DNA of 64,000 nucleotides from UBA10649 sp965278965 (GCA_965278965.1 OZ257127.1:2356001-2420000), one strand, 5' to 3'; positions 19,082 through 27,233 are shown, counted from the stretch's first letter. The notes: generated by a model not told the origin, from the letters alone. Numbers and translations are program-made.

Positions 19082-19769
19082 CCTCGCCGCACTCGACCGA
19101 GCCGTCATCCGCTGCCGGCGGTGCCCGCGGCTGGTCGAGTGGCGGGAGGAGGTCGCCAAGACCAAGCGTGCGGCGTTCGCCGACCAGGACTACTGGGGTC
19201 GGCCCGTTCCCGGGTTCGGAGCATCGCGGCCGCGGATCTGGATCATCGGCCTTGCCCCGGCCGCGCACGGCGCGAACCGAACTGGGCGGATGTTCACCGG
19301 CGATCGCAGCGGCGACTGGCTGTTCGCGTCGCTGCACCGGGTCGGTCTCGCGGCCCAGCCGACATCGACGCACCGCGATGACGGACAGCGCCTCGACATC
19401 GTGCGGATCACCGCTGCCGTGCACTGCGCACCGCCGGACAACAAGCCGACGCGCGAGGAGCAGGCGACCTGTGCGGACTGGCTCGACCAGGAGGTGCGGC
19501 TCGTCGAGCCGGCCGTGCGTGTCGTCGTCGCTCTCGGCGGTATTGCCTGGGCGGCGACGCGGGGCGCCCTGCGTCGCGCGGAGTGGCAGATTCCGAGCAC
19601 TCCGTTCGGCCACGGCGCGCGGGCGGAGGCGACGACGCCGTCGGGTCGGGCCGTCGCGGTGATGGCGTCGTACCACCCGAGCCAGCAGAACACGTTCACC
19701 GGCCGGCTCACCGAACCGATGCTCGACGCCGTGCTCGCCGCCGCGCGGGATGCCGCGGACCTACCCTGA
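19065..19769 (+). CDS. udgB: uracil-DNA glycosylase family 5 (UdgB)
   Basis: 234 aa starting at GTG 19065 inside the end of the upstream gene. Four Cys residues expected for a [4Fe-4S] cluster are present: C17 and C20 (IRCRRCPRL), one in VHCAPPDNKP and one in EEQATC. Active-site motif GLAPAAHGANRTGRMFTGD and the C-terminal SYHPSQQNTFTGRLT are family-5 hallmarks. It excises uracil and deaminated purines from double-stranded DNA, which matters in a GC-rich genome. The tRNA-like gene begins 7 nt after its stop. Confidence 0.93.
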   Translation: MRSPADLAALDRAVIRCRRCPRLVEWREEVAKTKRAAFADQDYWGRPVPGFGASRPRIWIIGLAPAAHGANRTGRMFTGDRSGDWLFASLHRVGLAAQPTSTHRDDGQRLDIVRITAAVHCAPPDNKPTREEQATCADWLDQEVRLVEPAVRVVVALGGIAWAATRGALRRAEWQIPSTPFGHGARAEATTPSGRAVAVMASYHPSQQNTFTGRLTEPMLDAVLAAARDAADLP

Positions 19770-19776
19770 GCCCAGC

Positions 19777-19850
19777 GCCCCTGTAGTCCAACCGGCAGAG
19801 ACACCCGGCTTAAAACCGGCACAGTGTGGGTTCGACTCCCACCGGGGGCA
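19777..19850 (+). tRNA. tRNA-like gene with UAA anticodon, class I shape
   Basis: The 7-bp acceptor stem (19777-19783 with 19843-19849, one G-T pair), T-arm GTGGG-TTCGACT-CCCAC and anticodon loop CTTAAAA are clear. The anticodon reads UAA (Leu). The first anticodon-stem pair is C-C and the fourth D-stem pair is mismatched. The variable region is only 5 nt, although bacterial leucine tRNAs are class II with a long arm. Discriminator is A; CCA is not encoded. A recombinase remnant runs into its 3' half, so it is or was an integration site. Amino-acid identity is uncertain. Confidence 0.75.
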
Positions 19851-20151
19851 CGTTTTGTGAGGCGAACGGCGCGACGTCGCCGCCGTTGACAGCAACGCTG
19901 AAAGCAACGGCGATCTTGCGGGCTTCGTCGTCCCGCAGGTGCCCGTACATGTCAGTCGTGACTGAGGTCTTCGCATGGCCCAGGACCTTGGCGACCTGGA
20001 TGTCCGGCGCCTGCAGCATCGCGAATGTCGCGAACCAGTGCCGCAGACCGTGGAACGACCCCGGGAAGCCGACCTGCTTCGCGATCGGCGCGAGGACCTT
20101 CCGGAGGTTGTGCGAGTACTGAGCCCGGACGTGCTGGAGGCCTGGGAGCAC
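19810..20151 (-). pseudogene. tyrosine recombinase (integrase), C-terminal remnant
   Basis: 113 codons carry only the end of the catalytic domain: FHGLRHWFATFAML (box II with the H-x-x-R core), LGHAKTSVTTDMYGHL with the second His and the catalytic Tyr, then a tail whose stop codon lies in the anticodon loop of the tRNA-like gene. The SAM-like core-binding domain and the first catalytic Arg are missing; upstream frames give no recombinase sequence. It is therefore a truncated remnant of a tRNA-integrated element and is unlikely to be active. Confidence 0.8.
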
Positions 20152-20213
20152 TCGAGCACGGAGGCAACCAGGCGGGCAACCGAGCAGGAGAGCTTCGGGG
20201 AGTCCCTGTGCGG

Positions 20214-20837
20214 TCAGCCGGCGGAGTCGGTCGCTCCGGCTGGCCTGGCGTAGTCAGCGGGTTGGCCGACGGCGGTCGCCAGTGCCTGCCAGCTGACGGG
20301 CTGAGCGACGGTACGCAGCGTGGCCAGGGTGATGGAGTGCTGGCTGCGAGTGCGGGCATCCAGGTAGGCGGTCGGGACTACGTAGAACTCCCACTGGTCA
20401 AGATCCAGGGGGTCGATGCGGGACTGATCGAGGGTCGCGAGAAGGGCGAGGACGTACGCGTCGGCATGGCGTCGGGGCTCGGTCTCGTACGTGCCGTCCT
20501 CAGGGTTCCAGCCGAGGTGCTTGCCCACACTGAAGTTGATGGCCGAGGGCTTCTTCTGGAACCACGTCTGAATGTAGGCGGCCGACTTCACCTCGATCCG
20601 GACACCGCTAGCAGACGTCAGGTCCCACGAGGCCCAGGCCGGACGCACCGCGCTATCGTCGCCTACCGCCTTGGCGACGATGAACTCCGCGAGGACTCCT
20701 CGGGCGGTGTTGTCCAGGAGGTCCGAGGCACCCCACGTCCAGAAGTCCATGAGGGAGAACTCGGTAGGTGACCCGCCCTGCGTCAGCCGCTCGTCCGGGT
20801 GGCGTGGGTGGATCTCGATCGGCCCGTAGTCGCTCAT
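20214..20837 (-). CDS. hypothetical protein with PD-(D/E)XK nuclease-like core
   Basis: 207 aa from ATG 20837, chosen because GAGGAGG lies 8 nt upstream; an earlier ATG at 20888 lacks this. GVLAEFIVAKAVG, then WASWDLTSASGVRIEVKSAAY, follow the E...D...ExK order of restriction-endonuclease-like folds. A DPLDLDQWEFYVVPT stretch follows. It lies directly upstream of the integrase remnant and beside a second ExK-type protein, as expected for a genomic island. Nuclease activity is inferred from the motif pattern only. The bases between it and the remnant hold nothing else recognisable. Confidence 0.7.
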   Translation of the reverse strand: MSDYGPIEIHPRHPDERLTQGGSPTEFSLMDFWTWGASDLLDNTARGVLAEFIVAKAVGDDSAVRPAWASWDLTSASGVRIEVKSAAYIQTWFQKKPSAINFSVGKHLGWNPEDGTYETEPRRHADAYVLALLATLDQSRIDPLDLDQWEFYVVPTAYLDARTRSQHSITLATLRTVAQPVSWQALATAVGQPADYARPAGATDSAG

Positions 20838-20925
20838 CTGCAGATCCTCCTCGCGATCGAGAGCGGGTGACCGCCAGCGCGCGCTCACCGGCTAGGAACT
20901 CCTCTGGAGATCCTTCGGCGAGCCC

Positions 20926-21513
20926 CTACTCCTGCCAGGTCGGAAGCTTCTGTCGCCATGGGTGGTCCGGGGGCAATCCGACCTCGCTCGTCTGCGCCCA
21001 GTCGCGGAACTCCGGTGGGAGCAGCACGGGGGCCTGATCCTGGTCGTCTTCGAGCAGATCCCACCGATCCTCGTAACGGGCGAAGGTGTGGAGCATGGAG
21101 CGGGCACGCTCTGGTCCTACGTTCCGCTTCCCGGGCTCGGCCGAGGGGTCTGTGAGCCAGTGCATGTGCTCGATCCAGGCGGCCGCGGCAACGTGACGTC
21201 GCGGAACGACGAAGAAGCGGGGGGCGACACGACGATCGTCGGGGACGGCGACGAGGACGAAGAACTCATGCTCGGCGCTGATGGGGTCTTGTGCCTTTGG
21301 GCCGAGGAGCCAACTGATGCGGTCGAACCGTGGTCCCCGGGCCGTTTTGACCTGGATCTCGATGGGGCGGCGACCGGGGTCGCCCGTCATCACCGCCAGG
21401 ATGTCCGTGCGTTCAATCCCGTCTCGCGTCATCGCCGGTGCCCAGCCGCGGCGTGCGAGCTCGGCAGCCACGTAGTGCTCGCCGATCGTCTTCGTCTGTT
21501 TGGTGTCGGCCAC
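20926..21513 (-). CDS. hypothetical protein with DUF4365/Hjc-like PD-(D/E)XK core
   Basis: 195 aa. IGEHYVAAELARRGW, then ERTDILAVM and RPIEIQVKTARG, form the E...D...QVK pattern of endonuclease-like folds seen in DUF4365 and Holliday-junction-resolvase relatives. The second half (FFVVPRRHVAAAAWIEHMHW) resembles proteins that handle imported or island DNA. The GTG start at 21513 is preceded by TAGCGT with 6 nt between, a leaderless promoter arrangement. Together with the neighbouring ExK protein it could be island cargo. The function is unknown. Confidence 0.7.
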   Translation of the reverse strand: MADTKQTKTIGEHYVAAELARRGWAPAMTRDGIERTDILAVMTGDPGRRPIEIQVKTARGPRFDRISWLLGPKAQDPISAEHEFFVLVAVPDDRRVAPRFFVVPRRHVAAAAWIEHMHWLTDPSAEPGKRNVGPERARSMLHTFARYEDRWDLLEDDQDQAPVLLPPEFRDWAQTSEVGLPPDHPWRQKLPTWQE

Positions 21514-21587
21514 GGCCCGACGCTACTCAGAACGAGCGGACGCCTATGGCGCTGAGGCGGCACGTACGGTTGCCGATAGGGGAGCAG

Positions 21588-21974
21588 TCAGGGAGACAGC
21601 ATGCGGTGAACCTTGTCGATGACCAGGAGGGCGCCGATCGCAGCGAGGAGGGCGTAGCCGGCGATCCGCCAGGGTCGCGGCCAGCGCTTGATTTCGCCCG
21701 TCTCAATCGCTTCGTCGCGCCCTCGCTGATAGTCAGGGATTGAGGAGTAGCGGCCGTAGTAGGGGACAAACTGAAGCCACCACCGAAGGCCTCCCGTCCG
21801 GTAGGGGTGCTTGCCGAGGTCCAACTCGATCCGGAAGGGGTCCGACGGGGCCGTGTCGGGCTGCCGCGGGTCGCGGAAGCGCAGTTCGTCCGTGGGGCCA
21901 TCCGCGTCCCAGAACCGTTCCACGCGGTCGCTGCCAGGCTCGAGGTACCAGCCAGGCTCCGGGATGCTGGGCAC
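21588..21974 (-). CDS. DUF2510-type membrane protein
   Basis: 128 aa from GTG 21974. The first 30 residues (EPGWYLEPGSDRVERFWDAD) are a DUF2510-like motif, a short Trp-rich module common in actinobacterial membrane proteins. A middle region is rich in Tyr and Arg, and one membrane helix near the C-terminus (WRIAGYALLAAIGALLVI) anchors it. CACACT lies 6 nt before the start as a leaderless -10. It belongs to the accessory region; no function can be given. Confidence 0.7.
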   Translation of the reverse strand: MPSIPEPGWYLEPGSDRVERFWDADGPTDELRFRDPRQPDTAPSDPFRIELDLGKHPYRTGGLRWWLQFVPYYGRYSSIPDYQRGRDEAIETGEIKRWPRPWRIAGYALLAAIGALLVIDKVHRMLSP

Positions 21975-22194
21975 GCGATGAGTGTGCCGGAGGACTGTGC
22001 CGCTCGCCTCGTGAAGCAGTCAGGAGCCGTGAGACGAGTGTGTCCGCGGTGAGAAAGGGCATAGCGCCTGAGCCGGCCTAAGGCAGCTGGCGCTGCACGT
22101 ACCGCGAGATAAGGCATCGTCCCCATGTGCCGGCCTACCTCAGGCGCGCAGGCTCGACTCATCGCAAGATCGAGACCTGCTGGAGGAGAAGGCT

Positions 22195-22389
22195 ATGTCC
22201 CCGCTGCTGACGATCGAGACCATTCGAGCCGAGAGCGAGCTACGTCGAGTGCGGCACCGCCGGACGCTGGAGGCGCGCAGCGCGCACCGGGTCGCGCAGC
22301 CGGACCCTTCGCGCCGCGCCTCGCGGAGCGCGCCGACCCGCGAGTGGAGCCTCCTCCACCCGACCACCTGGACCTTCCGGTCGGTGTGA
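22195..22389 (+). CDS. small basic protein upstream of LAL regulator
   Basis: 64 aa with a strong RBS (GGAGGAG, about 7 nt before ATG). LLTIETIRAESELRRVRHRR is an amphipathic, Arg-rich helix followed by a Trp-containing tail. No family is recognised with confidence. It ends 32 nt before the LAL regulator in another frame, so it may be co-transcribed with it. The 220 bp before it hold no other gene I can support. Confidence 0.5.
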   Translation: MSPLLTIETIRAESELRRVRHRRTLEARSAHRVAQPDPSRRASRSAPTREWSLLHPTTWTFRSV

Positions 22390-22421
22390 CGACGGGCGTT
22401 CCCGTCGGCGAGGATGGCGGC

Positions 22422-25388
22422 GTGCCGCCTCTGCCGCTCTCAGCCTCGGGCGCACTCGTCGGGCGGTCGCGAGAGCTCGACGTCCTCCGCAGTGCGGTCG
22501 GGCTCGATGACGAGGTCCGCGGAGCCGGCGCGCTGCTGCTCGCTGGTGATGCCGGCGTCGGCAAGTCCCGTGTTCTCGCCGAGCTGTCCGACCAGGCACG
22601 GCTCGCAGGTTGGCGGGTGCTGCGTGGCGCATGCCTCGACCTCGGTGACTCCGCACTGCCGTACCTGCCGTTCACCGAGATGTTCGGTCGGCTCACGGTC
22701 GACGAGCCGGCGGTGGGCGAGCAGCTGACGGCCGACAGCCCGGGCCTGACCCGTCTCCTGCCGGACCGCCGCGTGCTCGGTGGGCTCTCCGAACCCAGTG
22801 GTGATCGCGTCGAGCGGGCTGAGCTGTTCGACGCCGTCGAGCACGCCCTCGGCCGGCTCGCACAGGACCGACCGCTCCTCGTCGTCGTCGAGGACGTCCA
22901 CTGGGCCGACAGCTCCACGCGCGAGGTGCTGAGCTACCTGTTCGCCCGTGGCGTCCCCGGCGCGACGATCATCGCGTCGTACCGCAGCGACGACCTGCAC
23001 CGTCGGCACCCGCTACGTCCGGTCGTCGCCGAGTGGGCGCGACTGCCCCGCGTCACCCGCCTCACGCTGGAACCGCTGGCCGATGCCGACGTGCGCAGCC
23101 TCGTGCAGGACCTGGCCGACGGACCGGTCGCCGAGGATGACCTGCGCAGCATCGTGGCGCGGGCCGAGGGCAACGCGTTCTTCGTCGAGGAGCTGGTGGC
23201 CGCGCGTGCAGCCCGTGGGCGAGCCATCTCCGACGACCTCGCCGTCCTGCTGCTCGTGCGGATCGACGCACTCGACGACCCGGCGCGACGCGTCGTGCGG
23301 GCCGCATCCGTCGCCGGTCGTCGGGTCTCCCACGAGCTTCTCGCCCACGTCGTGGGCCTCGACGGCGACGCCCTCGACGAAGCGGCGCGCGGGGCCGTCG
23401 ACGGCAACGTGCTCGTCAGCTCCGGCCCGGGCGCGTACGCCTTCCGGCATGCGCTGCTCGCCGAGGCCGCGTACGAGGACCTGCTTGCCGGCGAGCGGAT
23501 ACGGCTGCACGGGGCGTTCGCCCGGGTCATCGGATCGCGCGCGGTCGAGGGCACCGCGGCGGAGCTCGCCCACCACGCCCGGCTCGCCGGGGACATCGAC
23601 ACCGCCATCGTCGCCAGTGTGCAGGCAGGCGACGAGGCACTGGCCGTCGGCGGACCCGACGAAGCCGCGCACCAGTACCTGCAGGCACTCGAACTGATCG
23701 ACGGCCGGCCGGGGGGTGCCGACGACGTCGACGTGGACGTCGTCGACCTCACGCTGCGCGCGGCCGATGCGATGGCAGCAGCTGGTCGTGTCCACCGGAC
23801 GCTGGGGCTGCTCCAGTCGCGGCTCGCTTCGCTCCCGGCGTCGGCGCCCGACCACGACCGTGCCGCGCTGCTCGTGGCCCTGGCAAGCACGGCGTTCCTG
23901 TTCGACAACAGCCTCGACCCGTTGGAGCTCACGACGCAGGCTGCGCAACTGGTGCCGCCTGACCCGCCGACGGCGGTGCGCGCCCGACTCGCCAGTGTGC
24001 GGGCCCGTACGTTCGCCATGTTCGACCGGCCGGACGAGGCGATGCGGTGGGCCGTCGAAGCGCGCGAGCTCGGCGAGCGGCTCGGTCTCGCCGGAGTCGT
24101 CGCCGAGGCGGCGGTCGCCCTCGCCGACCTCGACCAGCGTGCCGGCGACCCGAGGGCGTCGATGCTCGCGCTCGAGCAGAGCGCCGATGCGGCGCGCGCC
24201 GCGGGCGAGTACATGGCCGAGCTACGCAGCTTGTTCAAGGTGGGTGGGCTGCTCTGGGGGATGGGGGATCTCGACGAGGCACGCGCGGTCTACACGAGGG
24301 TCATGGACCGGGCCTACGAGCTCGGCCGCCCCTGGGCGCCGTACGGTCTGGATGCACGCGGGATGCGTGCCCTCGTGTCGTACGTCTTGGGCGACTGGGA
24401 CGAGGTCCGCCGGCTCGCGGACGTGAGGGGCGAGGCGTGCCCCGCCGTCGCGCAGGCCGCCCTCGCGTGCGTAGGACTCACGGTCGCCGCGGGCCGCGGC
24501 GACCTCACGGCCCTTCCGGTGCTCGGCGCGTTGCGTGAGTGGTGGGAACGCGAGGGGCTCATCGGGATCGTGTGCAGTGGAGCCGCGATCGACCTGCACG
24601 GCGACGCCGGTGACCTCGCCGCGGCCGTCGAGGTGCATCGCGACGTCGTCGAGACCCTCACGCGGGTCTGGCAGTCGCCGTACTTCCAGGCCCAGATCCG
24701 ACTCAACGCCCTGCTCCTGGGCCAGCTGGCGACGGAGGCGGGCCGGGTCGGCCGCGCGGAACGTGCGGCACTGGTCGACCGCGCCGACGGGCTCGTGTCG
24801 GTCGCCGAGGAGGTCGCGGCGCATGCCGCCGGCCGCGGTGCCGGCCATAGGGGGCCCGAGAGCGAGGCGTGGCTGGCCCGGTTGCATGCCGAGGATCTTC
24901 GGCTGCGCTGGATCTCGGGCTCGGCCGAGGACCCGGGCACCGTGATCAATGCATGGACCGACGCAGTCGACGGCTTCGCCCGCTTCGGTCACGTCTTCGA
25001 GACGGCACGGTCGCAGGCCCGGCTGGCCGCGGTTCTCGTCGCCGCCGGCCGCACCAACGAGGCGGCGGAGCAGGCAGCGGCTGCTCGCTCGGTCGCTGCG
25101 CGGCTGGGCGCCCAACCACTCCTGCGAGAGCTCCAGGAGGTCGTCCCGAGCAGCGGACGCGCTCGGCCCACGCCGGCCCAGCGGCTCGACGCCGCCCTGA
25201 CGCCTCGCGAGCGGGAGGTGCTCGTTCTGCTGGCCGCCGGCCGCAGCAACAAGGAGATCGGCCAGCACCTGTTCATCAGCACCAAGACCGCGAGCGTGCA
25301 TGTCTCGAACATCCTCGGCAAGCTCGGTGCCTCCGGCCGGACCGAAGCCGTCGCGCTCGCCCGACGGCGCGGCGATCTCACGGGCTAG
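22422..25388 (+). CDS. LAL-type LuxR family transcriptional regulator with AAA ATPase domain
   Basis: 988 aa from GTG 22422, chosen for GAGGA 7 nt upstream and because the family begins LVGRSRELDVL; an open frame of 99 further codons upstream is Pro/Arg-rich noise. Walker A GDAGVGKS (42-49), Walker B VVVEDVHWAD (about 152-161), a long TPR-like region (about 400-900), and a C-terminal LuxR HTH (TPREREVLVLLAAGRSNKEI, about 927-985) make it a MalT/LAL-type ATP-dependent regulator. The inducer and target are not evident; no catabolic or biosynthetic operon adjoins it. Confidence 0.92.
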   Translation: MPPLPLSASGALVGRSRELDVLRSAVGLDDEVRGAGALLLAGDAGVGKSRVLAELSDQARLAGWRVLRGACLDLGDSALPYLPFTEMFGRLTVDEPAVGEQLTADSPGLTRLLPDRRVLGGLSEPSGDRVERAELFDAVEHALGRLAQDRPLLVVVEDVHWADSSTREVLSYLFARGVPGATIIASYRSDDLHRRHPLRPVVAEWARLPRVTRLTLEPLADADVRSLVQDLADGPVAEDDLRSIVARAEGNAFFVEELVAARAARGRAISDDLAVLLLVRIDALDDPARRVVRAASVAGRRVSHELLAHVVGLDGDALDEAARGAVDGNVLVSSGPGAYAFRHALLAEAAYEDLLAGERIRLHGAFARVIGSRAVEGTAAELAHHARLAGDIDTAIVASVQAGDEALAVGGPDEAAHQYLQALELIDGRPGGADDVDVDVVDLTLRAADAMAAAGRVHRTLGLLQSRLASLPASAPDHDRAALLVALASTAFLFDNSLDPLELTTQAAQLVPPDPPTAVRARLASVRARTFAMFDRPDEAMRWAVEARELGERLGLAGVVAEAAVALADLDQRAGDPRASMLALEQSADAARAAGEYMAELRSLFKVGGLLWGMGDLDEARAVYTRVMDRAYELGRPWAPYGLDARGMRALVSYVLGDWDEVRRLADVRGEACPAVAQAALACVGLTVAAGRGDLTALPVLGALREWWEREGLIGIVCSGAAIDLHGDAGDLAAAVEVHRDVVETLTRVWQSPYFQAQIRLNALLLGQLATEAGRVGRAERAALVDRADGLVSVAEEVAAHAAGRGAGHRGPESEAWLARLHAEDLRLRWISGSAEDPGTVINAWTDAVDGFARFGHVFETARSQARLAAVLVAAGRTNEAAEQAAAARSVAARLGAQPLLRELQEVVPSSGRARPTPAQRLDAALTPREREVLVLLAAGRSNKEIGQHLFISTKTASVHVSNILGKLGASGRTEAVALARRRGDLTG

Positions 25389-25511
25389 GTGTCACCGGCG
25401 CGACCTCTTCACGGACGTGAACGCGGCACCCGTCCACGGCTTACGCGGCGCGAGGGGCCGCGTTAGGTTGATCGGTGACCAGGTGCTTTCCGTCCGAGTG
25501 TGGGAGGACCG

Positions 25512-25643
25512 ATGACGGAGTCGACAGGCCGGATGGACGACAACGAGGCCGCCCCTGGCGACGACGGCCCGGAGTCCGCGGGCTCGCCCGTCGAGGGCGA
25601 GGGCGTCATCGTCGCGCCCACGCCCGCGCAGGGCCAGGAGTAG
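25512..25643 (+). CDS. small acidic Pro/Gly-rich protein
   Basis: 43 aa: GGGAGGACC lies 3-4 nt before the ATG, and TAGGTT about 40 nt upstream could be a -10. The product is strongly acidic, with DDNEAAPGDDGPES and a Pro/Ala tail, and probably disordered. It may be a real small protein, as codon third positions are G/C-rich, but no family is recognised. Confidence 0.4.
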   Translation: MTESTGRMDDNEAAPGDDGPESAGSPVEGEGVIVAPTPAQGQE

Positions 25644-25658
25644 AAACCGCTTCTCGGG

Positions 25659-25982
25659 CTAGAGTTGGAAGACGCCCGCCGCGACCAGGTATGCGGCCGC
25701 GACGCTGTCCGGATCGTGCAGGTCGCCCGGGCTCGCCGCGATCGCGTGGGACCGCAGGCGGATAGCCTGCCCGGGATCCGCGGCGGCGAGGTCTGTGCAT
25801 AGTCCCGCGACCACGGCGTCCGCATCGTGGTCATCCAGGCCGTCGAGCACGAGTCCGTTGTCGAGGAGGGTGGCGGCCTCGGCGAAGACCTCTCGCGCCA
25901 GGTCGGGGTCGACGTCGGGACGCGAACGCGCGACCTCATCGGCAGCTTTCAGGAACCGCGCGAGGTACGGCGGCGGCGTCAT
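25659..25982 (-). CDS. hypothetical protein, 107 aa
   Basis: Starts MTPPPYLARFLKAADEVARS and is rich in Asp and Ala, predicted all-helical, with no membrane segment. The reading frame stays open far upstream, but that extension overlaps the RTX-repeat gene and the relic repeat, so ATG 25982 is preferred. GAAAGT lies 6 nt before it as a weak leaderless -10. No family is recognised. Confidence 0.6.
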   Translation of the reverse strand: MTPPPYLARFLKAADEVARSRPDVDPDLAREVFAEAATLLDNGLVLDGLDDHDADAVVAGLCTDLAAADPGQAIRLRSHAIAASPGDLHDPDSVAAAYLVAAGVFQL

Positions 25983-26015
25983 GCGACCACTTTCGCACGT
26001 CGGCCGGTGTGCCGT

Positions 26016-26092
26016 GCACGTTCGTGAGGGGCGCGGCACGACGTCGCCGCCGTTACGGCAACCCTGACGGCACGGGCACCCTTGCGGCCTCG
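26016..26092. repeat. degraded copy of the integrase-tail/tRNA-junction sequence
   Basis: A hand alignment pairs this stretch with 19848-19927 at about 60 of 80 positions, including a 15-16 nt identical block and the GCACGTT at the tRNA edge. In the recombinase frame it still encodes NGGDV-P before frameshifts. It looks like the relic end of a second integrated element. Confidence 0.5.
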
Positions 26093-26145
26093 CACTGTGC
26101 GTCGCTGGTCGACCAGACGGCACGTGTCTCGTGGATACTCGCGGC

Positions 26146-26586
26146 ATGCGTCGCCTCGTGTCTGCAGGCATCACCGCATTGGTTGTTCTTCCGCCGGTGC
26201 TTCTGCCGGCAGCCCTTGGGGGGTCGGTCGCCCGCGCAGCCGGTGTAGCGCTCCCAGAGTGCTCCATCGTCGGCACCGCTGGCGACGACCGTTTGGTCGG
26301 CAGCGCGGGGAATGACGTGATCTGCGGGAGGGGTGGCAACGATGTGCTGTTCGGGCGCGGGGGCCACGATCTCCTCATCGGAGGTGACGGCGACGACAGG
26401 CTCTCCGGCGGGCCGGGCGACGACCTACTCCTCGGTGGCCCCGGTCGTGACCGCCTGTTCGGCGGGCTTGGTCGGGACTGGCTTCTCCCGGCTCCTATCG
26501 CTGACGCCGGGGCCCAGTACGCGGAGATGTGGGCGCTGGACGTCGCCGCGATGCACAGCCACCACGCTTCGGGCCGCGTCCGGTGA
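26146..26586 (+). CDS. small secreted RTX (hemolysin-type Ca2+-binding repeat) protein
   Basis: 146 aa. A signal peptide (MRRLVSAGITALVVLPPVLL up to about residue 33) is followed by eight tandem nonapeptides of the GGxGxDxLx type (for example GRGGNDVLF, GGDGDDRLS, GGPGDDLLL), which fold into a Ca2+-binding beta-roll. The last two repeats have Arg in place of one acidic residue. No enzyme domain follows, so it is a bare beta-roll with a short His-containing tail. GATACT lies 6 nt before the ATG (leaderless); an in-frame GTG at 26131 would precede that box. Confidence 0.75.
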   Translation: MRRLVSAGITALVVLPPVLLPAALGGSVARAAGVALPECSIVGTAGDDRLVGSAGNDVICGRGGNDVLFGRGGHDLLIGGDGDDRLSGGPGDDLLLGGPGRDRLFGGLGRDWLLPAPIADAGAQYAEMWALDVAAMHSHHASGRVR

Positions 26587-26673
26587 CGTCCATCTAGGTC
26601 GCATCGCTGCACCGCCGCGCCAGCTGTCGGATCTGACCGCGCTGCCGTGGTTCGAGGCGCGCTTGCCACCCGG

Positions 26674-27084
26674 CTAGTGCTTGCGGGTCGCGCCCTTTCT
26701 CACTGGCGACTTCCGCTTCCGCGGCGCAGCGTCGGCCCCGTCCGCGTCGTCGGCGTGGTTCGCCTCGGCCTGGCCCCGCAGGCTGCGGAGCGACTTGAGC
26801 ACCAGCACGCCGACGGCCAGTCCGACCACGACGAGCGCCACCACCCCGACGACGCCGACCTCACGCTGCCGGCCTTCGAGCGCGCTCCCGACCGAGTCGA
26901 CCGTGTCCGCGAACACGTCACCGACCTTGTCCCCGGCCGTCGTGGCCACGTCGTGAACCGAGCTGGCCGCGTTGCCGGCCACACCCTGAAGAGAGCTGGC
27001 GGCGTCGACCGCGATCGCCTGCAAGGAGCTCGCCGCGTCCTTGGCCGCGCCGTGCACCGCGTCGGCACTCGACCCGGCGCTCAT
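26674..27084 (-). CDS. single-pass membrane protein with Ala-rich helical repeats
   Basis: 136 aa starting at the ATG that overlaps the upstream stop (ATGA). The N-terminal half repeats DAASSLQ/NAASSV segments, likely an amphipathic helix bundle. One membrane helix (VGVVGVVALVVVGLAVGVLV) follows and the tail is Lys/Arg-rich (APRKRKSPVRKGATRKH). The layout resembles small cell-envelope stress proteins (for example those with DUF883/YqjD-like helices), but assignment is not certain. Confidence 0.65.
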   Translation of the reverse strand: MSAGSSADAVHGAAKDAASSLQAIAVDAASSLQGVAGNAASSVHDVATTAGDKVGDVFADTVDSVGSALEGRQREVGVVGVVALVVVGLAVGVLVLKSLRSLRGQAEANHADDADGADAAPRKRKSPVRKGATRKH

Positions 27085-27233
27085 CGCGCGGCCGCCGTTT
27101 CCGTCGCGCTGATCCACGGACCCGGCTTGGACCCGGTGAGCCGCGGGAGGACCTCATCGCGGATCTTCGGCCAGTACGCGCCGATCGCCACCCCGACGCC
27201 GACCATCACCACTCCACGGACAAGGTTCTTCAC
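27081..27233 (-). CDS. small membrane protein, 50 aa
   Basis: 50 aa from GTG 27233. KNLVRGVVMVGVGVAIGAYW is a short glycine-patterned membrane helix followed by a soluble tail with a WPKIRDEVLPRL amphipathic stretch. AAGGAG precedes the start by about 10 nt. The stop overlaps the ATG of the next gene, so the two are co-translated. No family is recognised. Confidence 0.55.
   Translation of the reverse strand: MKNLVRGVVMVGVGVAIGAYWPKIRDEVLPRLTGSKPGPWISATETAAAR

Noticed and set aside
22125..22421. N-terminal extension of the LAL regulator
   Set aside because: The 99 extra codons are Pro/Arg/Ala-rich, overlap a small ORF with a strong RBS, and have no family similarity; GTG 22422 has its own RBS.
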